Source: Chamaecrista fasciculata (Eukaryota > Streptophyta > Magnoliopsida > Fabales > Fabaceae). Taken from it: 64,000 nt of DNA. The DNA lies in the NCBI GenBank assembly GCA_003254925.1, contig QANZ01048027.1, positions 1 through 64,000 of the forward strand, given 5' to 3'. Of the stretch, positions 35,137-47,599 are shown one piece after another (the first letter of the stretch is position 1; each line of letters begins with the position of its first letter). Under the pieces are notes generated by a model. It was not told where the DNA came from. It saw only the letters and a list, made by a program, of their open reading frames with translations, and did no database searches. The position numbers and the translations under genes were made by a program.

Positions 35137-37816
35137 ATGGCGATTTCTGCACCAATCTCGGTTTCAGGTGACCCCTTTGTTTCCATTTCCAAGCCTCTTG
35201 CTTTACCCTTCAATTCATGCATTGAGCTTCATGGAGCTACATTCAGGGCATCAAGGGTATTCAATAATAATATTGTGTTCTGTGATTCGTCTCCGAGATG
35301 CCCATTTTCTTCTGGTTTGGCCAATTCACTAATTATACTGAATACTGATGTGACAGATCTTTAGTTTAAAGGTGGAAACGTTGGGATTCGAGAAAACCTA
35401 CTTGAGAGAACTTAAGGGTTTAAGGTGAGAGATCAATCTACGTCTTAAAATCTTGTTTAATTGCTTGCTTAGCCACTTCTATGTAAGTTTTGATGTCTGG
35501 AATTTAAGAAAAACCCAAATCCTTTTATTGACTAATCTGTATTTGATACTGAAATTTGAGTAATGGCAATGTGTTTCACAATTGCAGTTTTAATCCTTTG
35601 TGATCTAGTAGGCTTTAGTTCTAATATATGACTCCTCTATGGAATTTGTATTGAACCCTTTGAAATAAGTTAGTACAGTTGACTGATTTATTCTATTGTG
35701 ATGAGTGAAACCCTTATTTTATGCAGTCTGGATCCTCTGTAATTGTCATCCCTGAAGTGCAACGGTTTATTTCATGTAGAGGAATACAAAAAATTGACCA
35801 ATTACAGAGAAATTCAGAGGCTGCAATTACAGGGGATTCGATTTGTATTTTATGTCCCTGAAAGTATTTTGCTCTGATTATTGCAGGAGCAGTCAAGCTT
35901 TAGCATTAAAGGCTTCAATGGGGCCTTCAGGGTTTACTCAGCAACATGAAAACAGCAATTTAGAGACAGTGACAGAAGCTGAGAAACAGTGTGATCCATT
36001 CACTGTTCTGAAGGACAGATTCCTAGGTTTCAAAAAGCATAAATACTTGTAAGCTTCTGGAAAGCCCTGTCTGTACATAAGCTGTTTACTTCTGATAATC
36101 ATAAAAGGAGGAAACTTCTTTGATGCTGGCTCTGTTATCTCGCAGGGGAAACTTGGAACATTACCAAAAACTTGCTCAAGTTCAAGAACCAAAGGTATTT
36201 CTCTCTCTTTGAATTGTGTACTGACTACTGAGTTATGAATTTTCATTTTTTCAGTTGAAGCTTTTGTGAAATCTAGTTATTCTTGACTAACAATTCCGAG
36301 AACAGTTTATGGTTATCGGTTGTGCAGATTCTAGGGTTTGCCCCTCATATGTTTTGGGATTTCAACCAGGAGAAGCTTTCATGATTCGCAATGTTGCTAA
36401 TTTGGTAACCCCATATGAGGTATAGATCTATGTCATAAATTTAGTGTTGTTTGTTCCTGAAATTCAGAGAGATATGCTTCAATTGCCCTTTCTAATTCGT
36501 TTCCTTCCATAATACAGAGAGGACCAACAGAAACAAATGCTGCACTGGAATTTGCTGTTAATACCCTTAAAGTAAGAACTTTTCTCCAACAAAAGTACTA
36601 TGCAGGATTCATCTTTTTAACTTAGTATTGGACTTTTTAATTTTTCATTTCTGTACTTAACTTTCATTTTCTTTTGGGACGTAGATTATTTACTTATGTG
36701 CCTCTTCATTTTAACAAGAACCTAGCTTCCTTTGCTGGGGGGGCTTAGGGATTAGGCAGAAGCTTGAAAATAAATATTGATTAATTGGACTTTCAATTCA
36801 CCGTCTTGGACTGTCGGCAAACAAAGATGAGAGAAAGGAAATGGTGTAGTTATGATGCTTGCTGATCTTATGATAACTTCACCAGAGTCAGTGAATGACA
36901 GGTTATGAGTTCAATATGGGAATTAAAGGAGAGAATATACTTTACCATTGCTTCATTATTTTGTCAACTGCTTATAATTTTTAAGCATAGGACATCTTTG
37001 AAACGGACCAATAACATAAAATCATTTGTTGTACAAATGAAGTTTCTAACTTCTCAGAATTGTGTTAAATACCTAGAAAATATTTCGTTTTACAAGATTC
37101 TCATTGCTCTCAATACATAAAACCTCCATGCTGGTAAGGAAACATCAAGTTTTATACTTTTTTTCAGAGACAGATGAAAATTTACCTGCACTGCAGGTTG
37201 AGAACATCTTCGTCATTGGTCACAGCTGCTGTGGGGGAATTCGTGCTCTTATGAGTATGCAAGATGATGCAAGTAGCAGGTTGAATGACATAATTTTAAA
37301 TCTTGCTTGTCATATTCCTTTTCTTTGATAAAAACAGTCCATTAATTTCTTATCTAGTTATTTTCATTCTGTAGCCTTCTAGAAAGATGGGTTGTTAACG
37401 GAAAGAATGCAAGAAAAAACACTGAGGCTGCTGCTTCCGGCGTCGACTTTGACCAGCAGTGCAAGCATTGTGAGAAGGTGATTATCTGTTGTTTATCCTC
37501 AGATTTGAGTGTCTAATCCCATTTCCATCTCTTGCTACTGCTAATGTTTGTTCATGAAGGAATTTGATTGTATTAAGTCTGTGAAGTTTGAATCATTCAA
37601 TTGATTTTCATGCAGGAATCACTTAATCATTCCTTATTGAACCTACTGACTTATCCATGGATCGAAGAAAGAGTGTCAAAAGGAGAACTTCTTATTCATG
37701 GTGGATACTATGATTTTACTGACTGTACGTTTGAGAAATGGACTTTGGATTACAGGGTAACCAAAATGGAGGGAAATGGTAAATTAGCAGTCAAAGACAG
37801 ATTATTTTGGTGCTAA
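35137..37816 (+). CDS. BCA5: Beta carbonic anhydrase, plastid type (BCA5-like)
   Basis: Nine exons join in frame to 317 aa: 35137-35256, 35357-35424, 35887-36048, 36146-36194, 36306-36419, 36518-36571, 37197-37279, 37375-37477, 37616-37816. The enzyme interconverts CO2 and bicarbonate. Zinc ligands are C139 (GCADSR), H198 and C201 (GHSCCGG), and the Asp/Arg dyad is D141/R143. The C-terminal block [19 protein letters not shown] matches the BCA5 group. The first ~65 residues are Ser-rich, low in acidic residues and fit a plastid transit peptide. The 100-nt intron 1 (35257-35356) is inferred: without it the frame closes at 35362, and with it the phase fits and [19 protein letters not shown] aligns with family members. 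Two imperfect ~62-bp copies follow in the 3' UTR. Confidence 0.9.
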
Positions 37817-37937
37817 GTTTTTTAATTTACTTCAATGGCGTGTTGTATTTTCTGTTATTCTGTAATAAATTTTGATGCTAAGTTTTTTAATTTACTTCAA
37901 TGGCGTGTTGCATTTTCTGTCATTCTGTAATAAATGC
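37808..37937 (+). repeat. Tandem ~62-bp repeat in the carbonic anhydrase 3' UTR
   Basis: The unit (ggtgctaagttttttaattt ... ctgtaataaat) occurs twice in a row right after the stop codon. Each copy holds an AATAAA-like signal, so two alternative polyadenylation sites are possible. Confidence 0.85.
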
Positions 37938-38339
37938 AGGCAGGACCTTAAAAGCATAGGCAAAATATTGTATTTCTGTTCAATTTGTAAAAGAGTGTAA
38001 TTCATTTGGTCCTCAGACATCTGTTGTTTCATTAGCCTTTATTAACTTCACATTTTGCTTCTCTGTTTCTATACCCTACCATAATAAATTGGGGTTTAAG
38101 TTATTGAATTCAGGACATGAATTTGCATCCATTCTTCCTAAACCTGCAAATATGATAGTTATTCCTGTCTGACAATCTAAATCTTGACAACTTAGTTAGT
38201 ACAGACTCTCCAATAAAACAGAAATAACCGTTTAATCAAATTAAGGTAGTGATTACACATATAAAATATTGGTCAATATTACCTGCATTACAGTTAATGC
38301 ATATTTAATATAGTACTGGTTACTCAAAATATGTATAAA

Positions 38340-38525
38340 CGAATTATTCTATGATTGACCTGAACGTTGACCCTCACTAGCAACATGAAATTCCATATAT
38401 ATTTCATGAATGGAACCACTGCTTTAATAGTAGGCCCTTTGAAGCAGTCAAACGACCCTTGCTCTCTAGAAGTAGGCCTTCCTAGTTGGTGAGTATTTAT
38501 AGCAATTTATCTCTTTCACCTAATT
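38340..38525 (+). pseudogene. Remnant of a TNL promoter and first exon start
   Basis: It matches the DNA just upstream of TNL1 and TNL2 (attctatgattgacct, ccctcactagcaacatgaaa) and the first codons of their exon 1 (atggaaccactgctttaat), then breaks at a TAG. It is a short relic of an additional TNL copy or of unequal crossing over. The rest of 37938-39084 holds no gene; a GA microsatellite lies at about 38876-38889. Confidence 0.7.
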
Positions 38526-39084
38526 ATGAGACCCCTTCCTCTTCTCTCATGGCCTTGAAGTTATTCAGTAAAGGATAAACTCGGACAGAAAATTAATAGT
38601 AAACAAATTTACAAGACAAAATTAAAAATTGATATAAAATTTGGATCTGAAAAATATGTTTTTAACCAAGCTTGTCTCCTTCCAACTGTAATTCAAATTC
38701 TGGGCGATCAAGGTAAAAATTAAAAATAGAAAATGAGAGCTTTTGATCATTTTGCAATTAGTACCATAGTGGGAAGCAAAAGGGGTGGTGGAAATGATGA
38801 GCTTTCTGCCGTGTCTAAGTTTCTATTCTGAAGTTCAGGCAAAAACCAAAAACGTTCTATTCTGAAGTGGGTGACAGAGAGAGAGAGAGATGAATTATTA
38901 GCTTTAGGGGGTAAAAAGCATATACACCAAAAGTTTAGAGGGCTTCTTATATTTTAGCCAATATTATTCTATGATTGACCTGGTGACCCTTACCAATATT
39001 ATTCTATGGTTATCCTGTTGACCCTGTATATTACATTTAGAATCAAAACCCTTTCTGACCGAAGCCACTAGTAGCAATAAACTC

Positions 39085-42000
39085 ATGGATGCAACCACTG
39101 TTTTAATACTCATAGAAACTTTACTGATCATACTAGCAGTAGCTGTGTATAAAGCTAATGGATTCATCTCTCCTTCACCTCATGCTTTCAATCCTGTTCC
39201 ATTTCTTAGGTAACTTCTTACTTTCCTTTATTTTTTTATATTTTTTAAAATCTTTGCATAATCTCAATCTTGATTACCTTCATTCATTTTCTTCTCCAAT
39301 CTGTCTAGTTAACTTCTTAATTCATTGATCTTTCTTTTTAGTTCAAACAATGATGATATTCCAAAGTCAACGGTTGTTCCTTCTTCTTCATCTGAGATCA
39401 CTGTTGTTCATCCTCAAGTCAAGTATGAGGTGTTCCTTAGTTTCAGAGGGGAAGACACACGTGACACTTTCACTAGTCATCTCTATGATGCATTATGCAG
39501 GGCCAAGATTCACACTTTCATCGATAATAGGCTTGGAAAGGGAGAACAGATCTCACCAGTGCTTCTGAGGACAATTGAAGAATCCCAAATTTCTGTTGTA
39601 ATTTTCTCAGAAAACTATGCATCTTCAACATGGTGCTTGGATGAACTCAAAACGATAGTAGAATGTAAGGAAAGATATGCAAGGACTTTGATTCCTGTTT
39701 TCTACAACATAGATCCCTCCATTGTCAAAAAACAAAGTGGGAGTTATGGTGAGGCACTTGTGAAACTTAAGCAGAGATTTGAGAACAACATGAGCAAAAT
39801 TGAGGAGTGGAAATTTGCTCTCACTCAAGCAGCTAATGTATCTGGATGGGATTCCTCAATAACCAAGTAACTCATCTACTTTACTACTTACAATTCATTA
39901 TTTCATCAATTATTCTTCATTATTTTGTAAATCCCACTCCATATATAGTGTAATTATTTTAACCCATGTTGATCACCAACGAGCAGGGTCTTGTGTTTGC
40001 TTTGTTCTCATTATGAAATCTCTTGAGAAAGAATTAATCTTTGCTTAAACTATATATAAATCAAAATATATAAACAGAGATACATAGTAATCATAAAAGA
40101 GATAAATAGATGTACAGTCCATATACGGGATATAAATGTATACAACCACAATCTTTCTTACTTTGCAAACTTACATCGATCTATAAATGAAGTGGAATTG
40201 GAGTAGTACATACTCTAATTCTCATATAGTCAAAGTCTTGGGTTTGATTCTTGTCATGAAGATACTTTTGTAGCCTTACTCTCATTATAGGACCTTTTGA
40301 CTCAAACAAGAATTAATCTTTGCTAAAACTATAAATTAAAACAAATAAGTAAAGACACTTGGTGATCATTAAAAGAAGAAAAAAGATGTATGGTGACAAC
40401 ATATCTTTCTTCTTTGCTAACTCATTGTCTATTGTTCTTTTTTAACCTTTATATGTATATTTGCTAGGCCTGAATCCAAGCTTGTTAAGGAAATTGTCAA
40501 AGATATTTGCACAAAGTTGAACCGTAATTCTTCGTATGATTTTCCAGCAGAATTAGTTGGTATTGAACATCATGTTATGAATGTGGAAAAGTTGCTATCC
40601 TTGGAGTCCCCTGAAGTTCACACTGTAGGAATATGTGGGATGGGTGGGATAGGCAAAACCACAATTGCTCAAGCTTTATTTCATAAGCTGAAACCGCAAT
40701 TTGATTCTCATTCATTTGTTGCAAATATACGAGAGAACTTAACAAGATATGGAGTCGACCACCTCTTAAATAAATGTCTTTCTGAGCTTTTAGATGACAA
40801 AGATATTGGCACGAACAGTGACAACATAAGTTCTAGTATTAGCAGGCTTGGACGTTTAAGGATTTTACTTGTTCTTGATGATGTGGATAACTCCATACAT
40901 GTCGAAGATATAATTAAAGTACATGATTGGTGCGGGAAAGGAAGCAGAATCATTGTTACATCAAGAGACATGCATGTGCTTAAGAATTCTGGTGCTTATA
41001 TACCATACAATGTGCCACAAATGGAATTTCATGATGCTCTGCACTTGTTCTGTTTAAATGCCTTCAAGCAAAACAATCCAATTGAAGATTACTCGATGTT
41101 AGTCGAAAGGGCAGTGGATTACTGTGAAGGCATCCCTTTAGCTCTTAAGGTTTTGGGCTCATCTCTTTATGGTAGAAGAAAAGAAGAGTGGGAGAGTGTT
41201 ATGCAAAAGCTTGAACAAACTCCAGACACGCAAGTTATTAATGTGTTAAAGTTAAGTTTTGATGGGCTTGATGAGGATCAGAAGAACAAGTTTCTTGACA
41301 TGGCATGCTTTTCAAGGGTCACTATGAAAGAGATATATCGCTTTTATGATTTCACTGCAAAATCGGATATGACAGTTCTTAGAGAAAGATGTCTCATTTC
41401 ATATGATACATTTTTCTTTGATAAAATTATCATGCATAATCTAGTGAAGGCAATGGGTCAACAAATTTGTCGCTTGCAATTTATCAATGAACCAAGAAAA
41501 CCCATTCGACTATGGAATCAAAAAGAGATATATCATGTTTTGAAGAATAACAAGGTAATTTCATTTTGATTTCTTTATGTTCTTGAACTTGAGTGGTATG
41601 TATAATATGTTGCTATACAATTTTTTTTTTTTTGTATATTTCAGTTGATGATGCTTTAAGATGACAGTCCATTAACTTGGCCAAAAATACCATTTTAGTT
41701 CTTAACATCTTCGATAAGCTTTCAAGTTATTCAGTCACAATCTTCCTTGATTATTTGCTTGACAGGGTATTGAAAGAATTGAATGTATATCCTTGGATAC
41801 TCGTAGGACGAAAAGGATTGTCTTAAAAGCTGATGTCTTTGGGAGGATGTGCAACTTGAGATTTCTTGAATTTTATAGCCCCGATATCTTCGATAGATTT
41901 CTTCTTGAAGAATCAAAAGTGATTGTTGAGGGTATCAATATTCTGCCAGAGGAATTAATAATTTTGCATTGGGAAGAATATCCTCTACCATTTGTGCCAC

Positions 42001-44467
42001 TAAACTTTTGTGCAGAAAACCTTGTTACTCTTCAAATGCCTGATAGCAGTCTTGTACAACTTTGGGAAGGAGATTTGGTACGTACATGTTGTGTTTTTAT
42101 CTTTATTTTATAATTTCTGTTTTCTTCTATCGTATAAAGTTAAAAAAATTCAAACATTGTTTTCTTTTCTGACACAGCAATTCCCAAATCTTAAAAAGAT
42201 AGATATTAGTGGCTCTCAGCAGCTCAGTACACTTCCAGATCTATGCCAGACACCAAATATTGAAGAAATTGATGTTTCTTTTTGTACAAGTTTGCTTCAA
42301 ATTTATTCCTCGACTCCCCTACAAAAGCTCTCAAAATTATGGTTAGATGATTGCTGGAGACTCAAGAGCGTAGGGGTTTCAACCTCCAGCAACCAACTCC
42401 TTTTGTTTTGGAAAAGTTATCATTTACAATATCTACCCTTGTCCTTCTATTCAATCAATCTTGTTTTTCTTTCTCTGACTTATAGTAATCTAAAACAACT
42501 TTGGGATGGAGATCAGGTATGTAGCTATATATTATTCTTGACTATATTTTGTAATTTTGTATTTTTCATATCTTTTGAAGTTCTAAAAACCACATTTTCT
42601 TTCTAATGCATGCAGCATTTCCCAAATCTAAAACAGATTGATCTCGGTGAGTCTCGTGACCTTATTAAGCTTCCAGATCTGTGTCAGACACCAAATATTG
42701 TAGAAATGAGACTATATAATTGTGCAAGTCTGCTTCAAATTTATTCCTCAAGCCCCCTTGGCAAGCTTGTGTTTTTGGATTTAGACGGCTGCAGTAATAT
42801 TCATAGTGTAGAGATTCCGGCCCGCTGTAACCAATTAAGATTTCTTAATTGGAGCAAGTGTCCTTTAAGATCTCTGCCATTGACACTTTGTTCTGAGAAT
42901 CTTCTTTATCTTAGGGTGGCATGTGGGAAATTAGAGCAACTTTGGGATGGAAGTCTGGTAATGTGATGCCTATCTGTATTGGCCTTTTACTTTTTAAAAG
43001 GTCAAACCACACTTTTGATCCCTATGTTTGGGGTAAATTTCAATCTGGCCTTTTTTTACAAAATTTGTCCTACATGTTTCCATGATTTTTCATTTTTGAT
43101 CCCGAAATGTGGTCATATATCTCTCGTTTCTAGTTTAAATGTGGCAAGTATAGAGTTATGAGTTGCTTTTGACGAATTCTTTCTCTTCTTAACTAGAGCC
43201 GTCAACAGAGGAGATCAAATCAGACCTAGAAAGTGAGTTTGGGTCTAAAAGTGAAAAATTATAGAAATATGGAAGACCAATTTTGCAAAAATAAAAAAAA
43301 TATAAGGCCGGATTGAAATCTACCCTAAATATATGGGACCAAAAGTTTAATTAAATCCAAAAACAAAAATCAAATTGTTTAGCTATCTAATTTATTCCTG
43401 TGGTTGCATTGTTACAGAGCTTCCCACTTTTACTGCGAATGGATTTACATTCCTGTAAGGACCTCGTCTCACTTCCAGATCTGTCTCAAACACCAAACAT
43501 TGAAGAAATAGATCTTACTTCTTGTGTAAATTTGGCTCAAGTTCATTCTTCAAGTATCCTGGCCAATCTTGAAAGTTTAAAGTTAGAAGATTGCAAAAAG
43601 CTAAGGGTTGTAAATGTTAGTGGCAATGTTATTCATCAAGGGACATCAAGTTCAGTGTTAGTGGTTGTTTACAACTACTTTGATCTTCAAACCTTGTCAT
43701 TCATCAAAGTGACTGTGAAGGTTTTCATGTGTGATGATGGTGTTGACACTCACTTCTCTGGTTTTCGTTTGAAAGTTGAATCAGCTCCATTGACAGATGT
43801 ATCTGAATATAGTGAGAGTGCAGAGATCAAATCACTGGCAAAAAGCTTTTCCTCTTTACTTCCTTTTGTTTCCAAGCTTCGATGGTTAGATGTAACATCA
43901 TATGTTGATGATGAGTCTCATTTTCAGACCCGTCTTTCACATTTTGACTATGATGATGACGGGGTTTTGGTGACGAAGTTTACAAAGCTGAAATTGGAAA
44001 AGGCAGAACTAGGTGTCATGAAGCTGCAAGAAAAAAGTAAAATTTTAAGGCATTCATGCATAATGGAAGTAAGTATGATAATGAGCCTTGAGGACTTAAG
44101 AGAAGAAGAAGAAGAAGAAGAAGAAGAAGATTGTTTGAATGAGAAATTCATGATCACCAGAGTTCCCATCAGCATCACTCGCTGGTCATTACTAACTGAA
44201 TTGTCATTACAAAAGAGTGAAATTGAGAGCATTCAGAGCCTTTCAGGTTTGAAATTGTTTGGTGAATGTGATGACACGTGGCTTCAACCTATCAGAAATG
44301 TTTGGTTCTCAGTGAATAGTGAGAGGGATGCTTGGGATAATTTTGATATCTGTCATAGTCAAGAACTATATCATTGTGATTCAACCATTACTACTTGCTT
44401 GATTGCATTTCAAGCTGACAAGCTTTCGTTTCAATTTCGAGATCAACCTTATTTCGAAGAAGAATGA
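39085..44467 (+). CDS. TNL1: TIR-NBS-LRR immune receptor with N-terminal anchor
   Basis: Seven exons join in frame to 1259 aa: 39085-39209, 39342-39866, 40468-41554, 41766-42077, 42178-42516, 42616-42957, 43418-44467. Exon 1 encodes a hydrophobic segment (residues 6-22, VLILIETLLIILAVAVY), expected to anchor the receptor to a membrane. TIR covers about 69-205 (YEVFLSFRGEDTRDTFTSHL); the Glu in SSTWCLDEL is at the position of the TIR NADase catalytic residue. NB-ARC: P-loop GMGGIGKTT (274-282), kinase-2 LVLDD (351-355), GSRIIVTSRD, GIPLAL (438-443), and MHN instead of MHD (539-541). Four exons then carry LRRs, each starting with FPNL- or FPLL-type repeats and LPDLCQTPNIEE, and a post-LRR region with a Glu run. 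TNLs sense pathogen effectors and signal through EDS1. Of the three copies only this one is unbroken. Confidence 0.93.
42995..43345. mobile_element. Foldback element (family C) in TNL1 intron 6
   Basis: The left end (ccacacttttgatccctatg, gggtaaatttcaatctggcc) is complementary to the right end (ggccggattgaaatctaccc, atgggaccaaaagtttaatt). A shorter relative sits at the same intron position in TNL2 (49675-49890), so insertion predates that duplication. Confidence 0.7.
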
Positions 44468-46145
44468 TGTGATGATGTACATTATTTTTTGTTGTGCTCC
44501 ATATTTGATCGTCAAAAGAAACTCTCTAATTGTAAGCTGTAATCTTCATGTTGTCTGTATTATTATGAAATTACCCAACAAAGAATTCAAATTAGTCACT
44601 ATATGGCATATATTTCTTCCAAAATTTGGTTGTAGAGACTTGCAATCATTGCGAGAAAGAAATCCAGCAGCAATGATAAACCAAAAAAAATTATATTTGA
44701 TACTATTCAACATAGTTTATCATAATTCTTTTGTATGTTCATGGTTCACAAGCATGAGCAGGGTTTTTTTTTTCTCCTTTGAAAAGTGATTTGGAATGGC
44801 AAAGATTGATCTTAAAGTAGAAAACTTTTCGCTGGTAGGCTTCTATGTGCTAACACGTAACAGATTCTCCAAATTTTGATTATTGAGAGAAAAAGTAATC
44901 TCAAAAGGAGCTGAGGAAAAACAAAAGAGAACTAAGATGATCTAAAATATACAATTAAAATTATCTTAAAAATTAGGCCACCCAAGACCCGACTAATATG
45001 GAACCTTATTCAAACGGACATTAATATATATTTCTTGGTTTGTGTTTGTATATATATTAGAATAAATTAATGATTTAGTTCTTGAATGATGGTAGATATC
45101 TGAAAGATGTACTTGGAATCAATTTAGTCATTTTTAAAGATATACTAACAAAATTTAGCAGTCAAAGGCAGATTGTTTTGGTGCTAAGTTTTTTAATTTA
45201 CTTCAATGGCGTGTTGTATTTTCTGTTGTTCTGTAATAAATGTTGGCAGCACTTTAAAAGCATAAGCTAAATTATGTACTTCTGTTCAATTTGTAAAAGA
45301 GTGTAATTCATTTGGTACTCAAACATCTGCTTCATTATTATCCTTTAGCATCTCTTCAAATTTTGCTTCTCTGTTTCTATACCTATCATAATAAACCTTT
45401 TAGGGGTAGTATCCTCTTGTAATTTTCTGGGGTTTAAGTGATTGAATTCAGGACATGAATTTGCATCCATTCTTCCAAATCCTGAAAAAATGAGTTATTC
45501 CTGTGAGACAATTTAAATCTTGACAGTTTAGTTACAACATACATTGGTCAATTACTTTTTTAATTAAATCATTATATACGCACACACGCAATAAGACAGA
45601 GCTAAAGATGGAAATGGGAAGGGAGGAATTTTAATTATTGGCAAAACACCCTTTCGTATCTCTAACGTTTGGAGTCAGTTTTAGTTATGCCCCTAACATT
45701 TGTTTTGTGTTAGTTATGCCCCCAATGTGAAACGTTGGTGTCAATCATACCCTAACTTCAATTTTTTTTGGGCCAAAGTCATATTTCGGTCCCTCAAGTT
45801 TGCTCAAAGTTCCGTTTTAGACCCTCAAGTCTCTGATGAACTTTCCGGCGAAATACACGACGGCCCTCACAACTATGAAAACTCCTAATCCAAAGTTTTT
45901 TGACCTCCTAAGTTCAATGGCGGCCTTCATTTTGCGGTTAATAAAGGTGAAGGCGGATATGCTTTTTTCTTCAAAAGTATAACCCCACAAGAGAAGGTTT
46001 CCTTGCATTTTAGCCAGTATTATTGTATGATTGACCACCCTCACTAGCAGACATGAAACTCCATATATATATATTTCATTTAGCATCAAAACCATGTCTG
46101 ATTCGAGTATTGTTAAGCTTGAAGTGACAAGCAATAATTAAAGTC
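44468..46145. other. Intergenic region TNL1-TNL2
   Basis: The TNL1 3' UTR is shared with TNL3 (gatcgtcaaaagaaact, cttcatgttgtctgtatt). Next is a carbonic anhydrase 3' fragment (45150-45530) and a short ggtccctcaagtttgctc repeat piece (45640-45840). The last ~130 bp match the TNL1 promoter. Confidence 0.6.
45150..45530 (+). pseudogene. Fragment of carbonic anhydrase gene: last-exon end and 3' UTR
   Basis: It matches 37783-38210, starting within the final codons of BCA5 (agcagtcaaaggcagattgt) and continuing through the 3' UTR (ttcaatggcgtgttgtattt, gaattcaggacatgaatttg). Only one copy of the ~62-bp 3' UTR repeat is present. It is not expressed as protein. Confidence 0.85.
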
Positions 46146-46270
46146 ATGGATGGAACCACTGCTTTAATACTCATAGAAGCCTTACTGATCATACTAGCAG
46201 TAGCTGTGTATAAAGCTAATGGATTCATCTCTCCTTCACCTCATGCTTTCAATCCTGTTCCATCTCTTAG

Positions 46271-46628
46271 GTAACTTCTTACTTTCCTTTATTTTTTTTA
46301 ATTTTTTAAATCTTTGCATAATCTCAATCTTGATTACCTTCATTCATTTTCTTCTCCATTCTGTCTTGTTAACTTCTTAATTCATTGATCACTCTTTTTA
46401 GTTCAAACAATGATGATATTCCAAAGTCAACTGTTGTTCCATCTCTTAGGTAACTTCTTACTTTCCTTTATTTTTTTTAATTTTTTAAATCTTTGCATAA
46501 TCTCAATCTTGATTACCTTCATTCATTTTCTTCTCCATTCTGTCTTGTTAACTTCTTAATTCATTGATCTTTCTTTTTAGTTCAAACAATGATGATATTC
46601 CAAAGTCAACGGTTGTTCCTTCTTCTTC
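46271..46628 (+). repeat. 179-bp tandem duplication that creates a 48-nt exon
   Basis: Intron 1 of TNL2 plus the first bases of exon 2 are present twice (unit spacing 179 bp: donors at 46271 and 46450, exon starts at 46402 and 46581). The piece 46402-46449 is bounded by its own acceptor (TTTTTAG) and donor (CTTAG|GTAACT) and keeps the frame, adding 16 residues rich in Ser, Asp and Pro. Confidence 0.88.
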
Positions 46629-47599
46629 ATCTGAGATTGTTGTTGCTCCTCCTCGTGACCAGTACGAGGTGTTCCTTAGTTTCAGAGGGGAAGACACACG
46701 TAACACTTTCACTGCTTATCTGTATGATGCATTATGCAAGGCAAAGATTCACACTTTCATCGATAATGAACTTGGAAAGGGAGAAAAAATCTCACCAGTG
46801 CTTATGAGGACAATCGAAGAATCACAAATTTCGGTTGTGATTTTCTCAAAAGACTATGCATCATCAACATGGTGCTTGGATGAACTCAAAAAGATAGTAG
46901 AATGTGAGAAAAGATATAAAAGGACTTTGATTCCTGTTTTCTACAACATAGATCCTTCAAATGTCAGAAAACAAAGTGGGAGTTATGGTGATGCGCTTGT
47001 CAAACTTGAGCAGAGATTTATGGACAACATGAGCAAAATCAAGGAATGGAAATCTGCTCTTACTGAAGCAGCTAATCGATCTGGATGGGATTCCTCAATA
47101 ACCAAGTAACAACAACAATCTTTTTCAAATCACAAACTTATGTCGATCTATATTAATTGTTAGAATATTTACACAATAAATGAAGTGGGATTGAAGTAGT
47201 ACATATTCTAATTTTCATATAGGTAAGGTCTTGGGTTTGATTTTTGTCATGAAGATGCTTTTGTAGCTTTACTCTCATTATAGGACTTTCTGACTCAAAA
47301 AAGAATTAATCTTTGCTTAAACTATAAATTAAAATAGATAAGTAAAGACACTTGGTGATCATATAAAAAAATAAAATAGGTTTACGGTGATAACATATCT
47401 TCCTTCTTTGCTAACTCATTGTCTTTTGATCTTTTTTAACCTTTATATGTATATTTGCTAGGCCTGAATCAATGCTTGTTAAGGAAATTGTCAAAGATAT
47501 TTGCACAAAGTTGAACCGTGATTCTTCATATGATTTTCCAAAAGAATTAGTTAATATTGGACATCGTGTTAAGGAAGTGACAAAGTTTCTATGCTTGGA

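Noticed and set aside
35137..35364. Apparent frameshift in carbonic anhydrase exon 1 (ORF closes at 35362)
   Set aside because: A 100-nt GT-AG intron (35257-35356) restores phase and family alignment, so no lesion is needed.
43948..44232. Poly-Ser ORFs antisense to the TNL acidic runs (also 50414 and 58330)
   Set aside because: They are shadows of the GAA/GAG repeats in the real coding strand.
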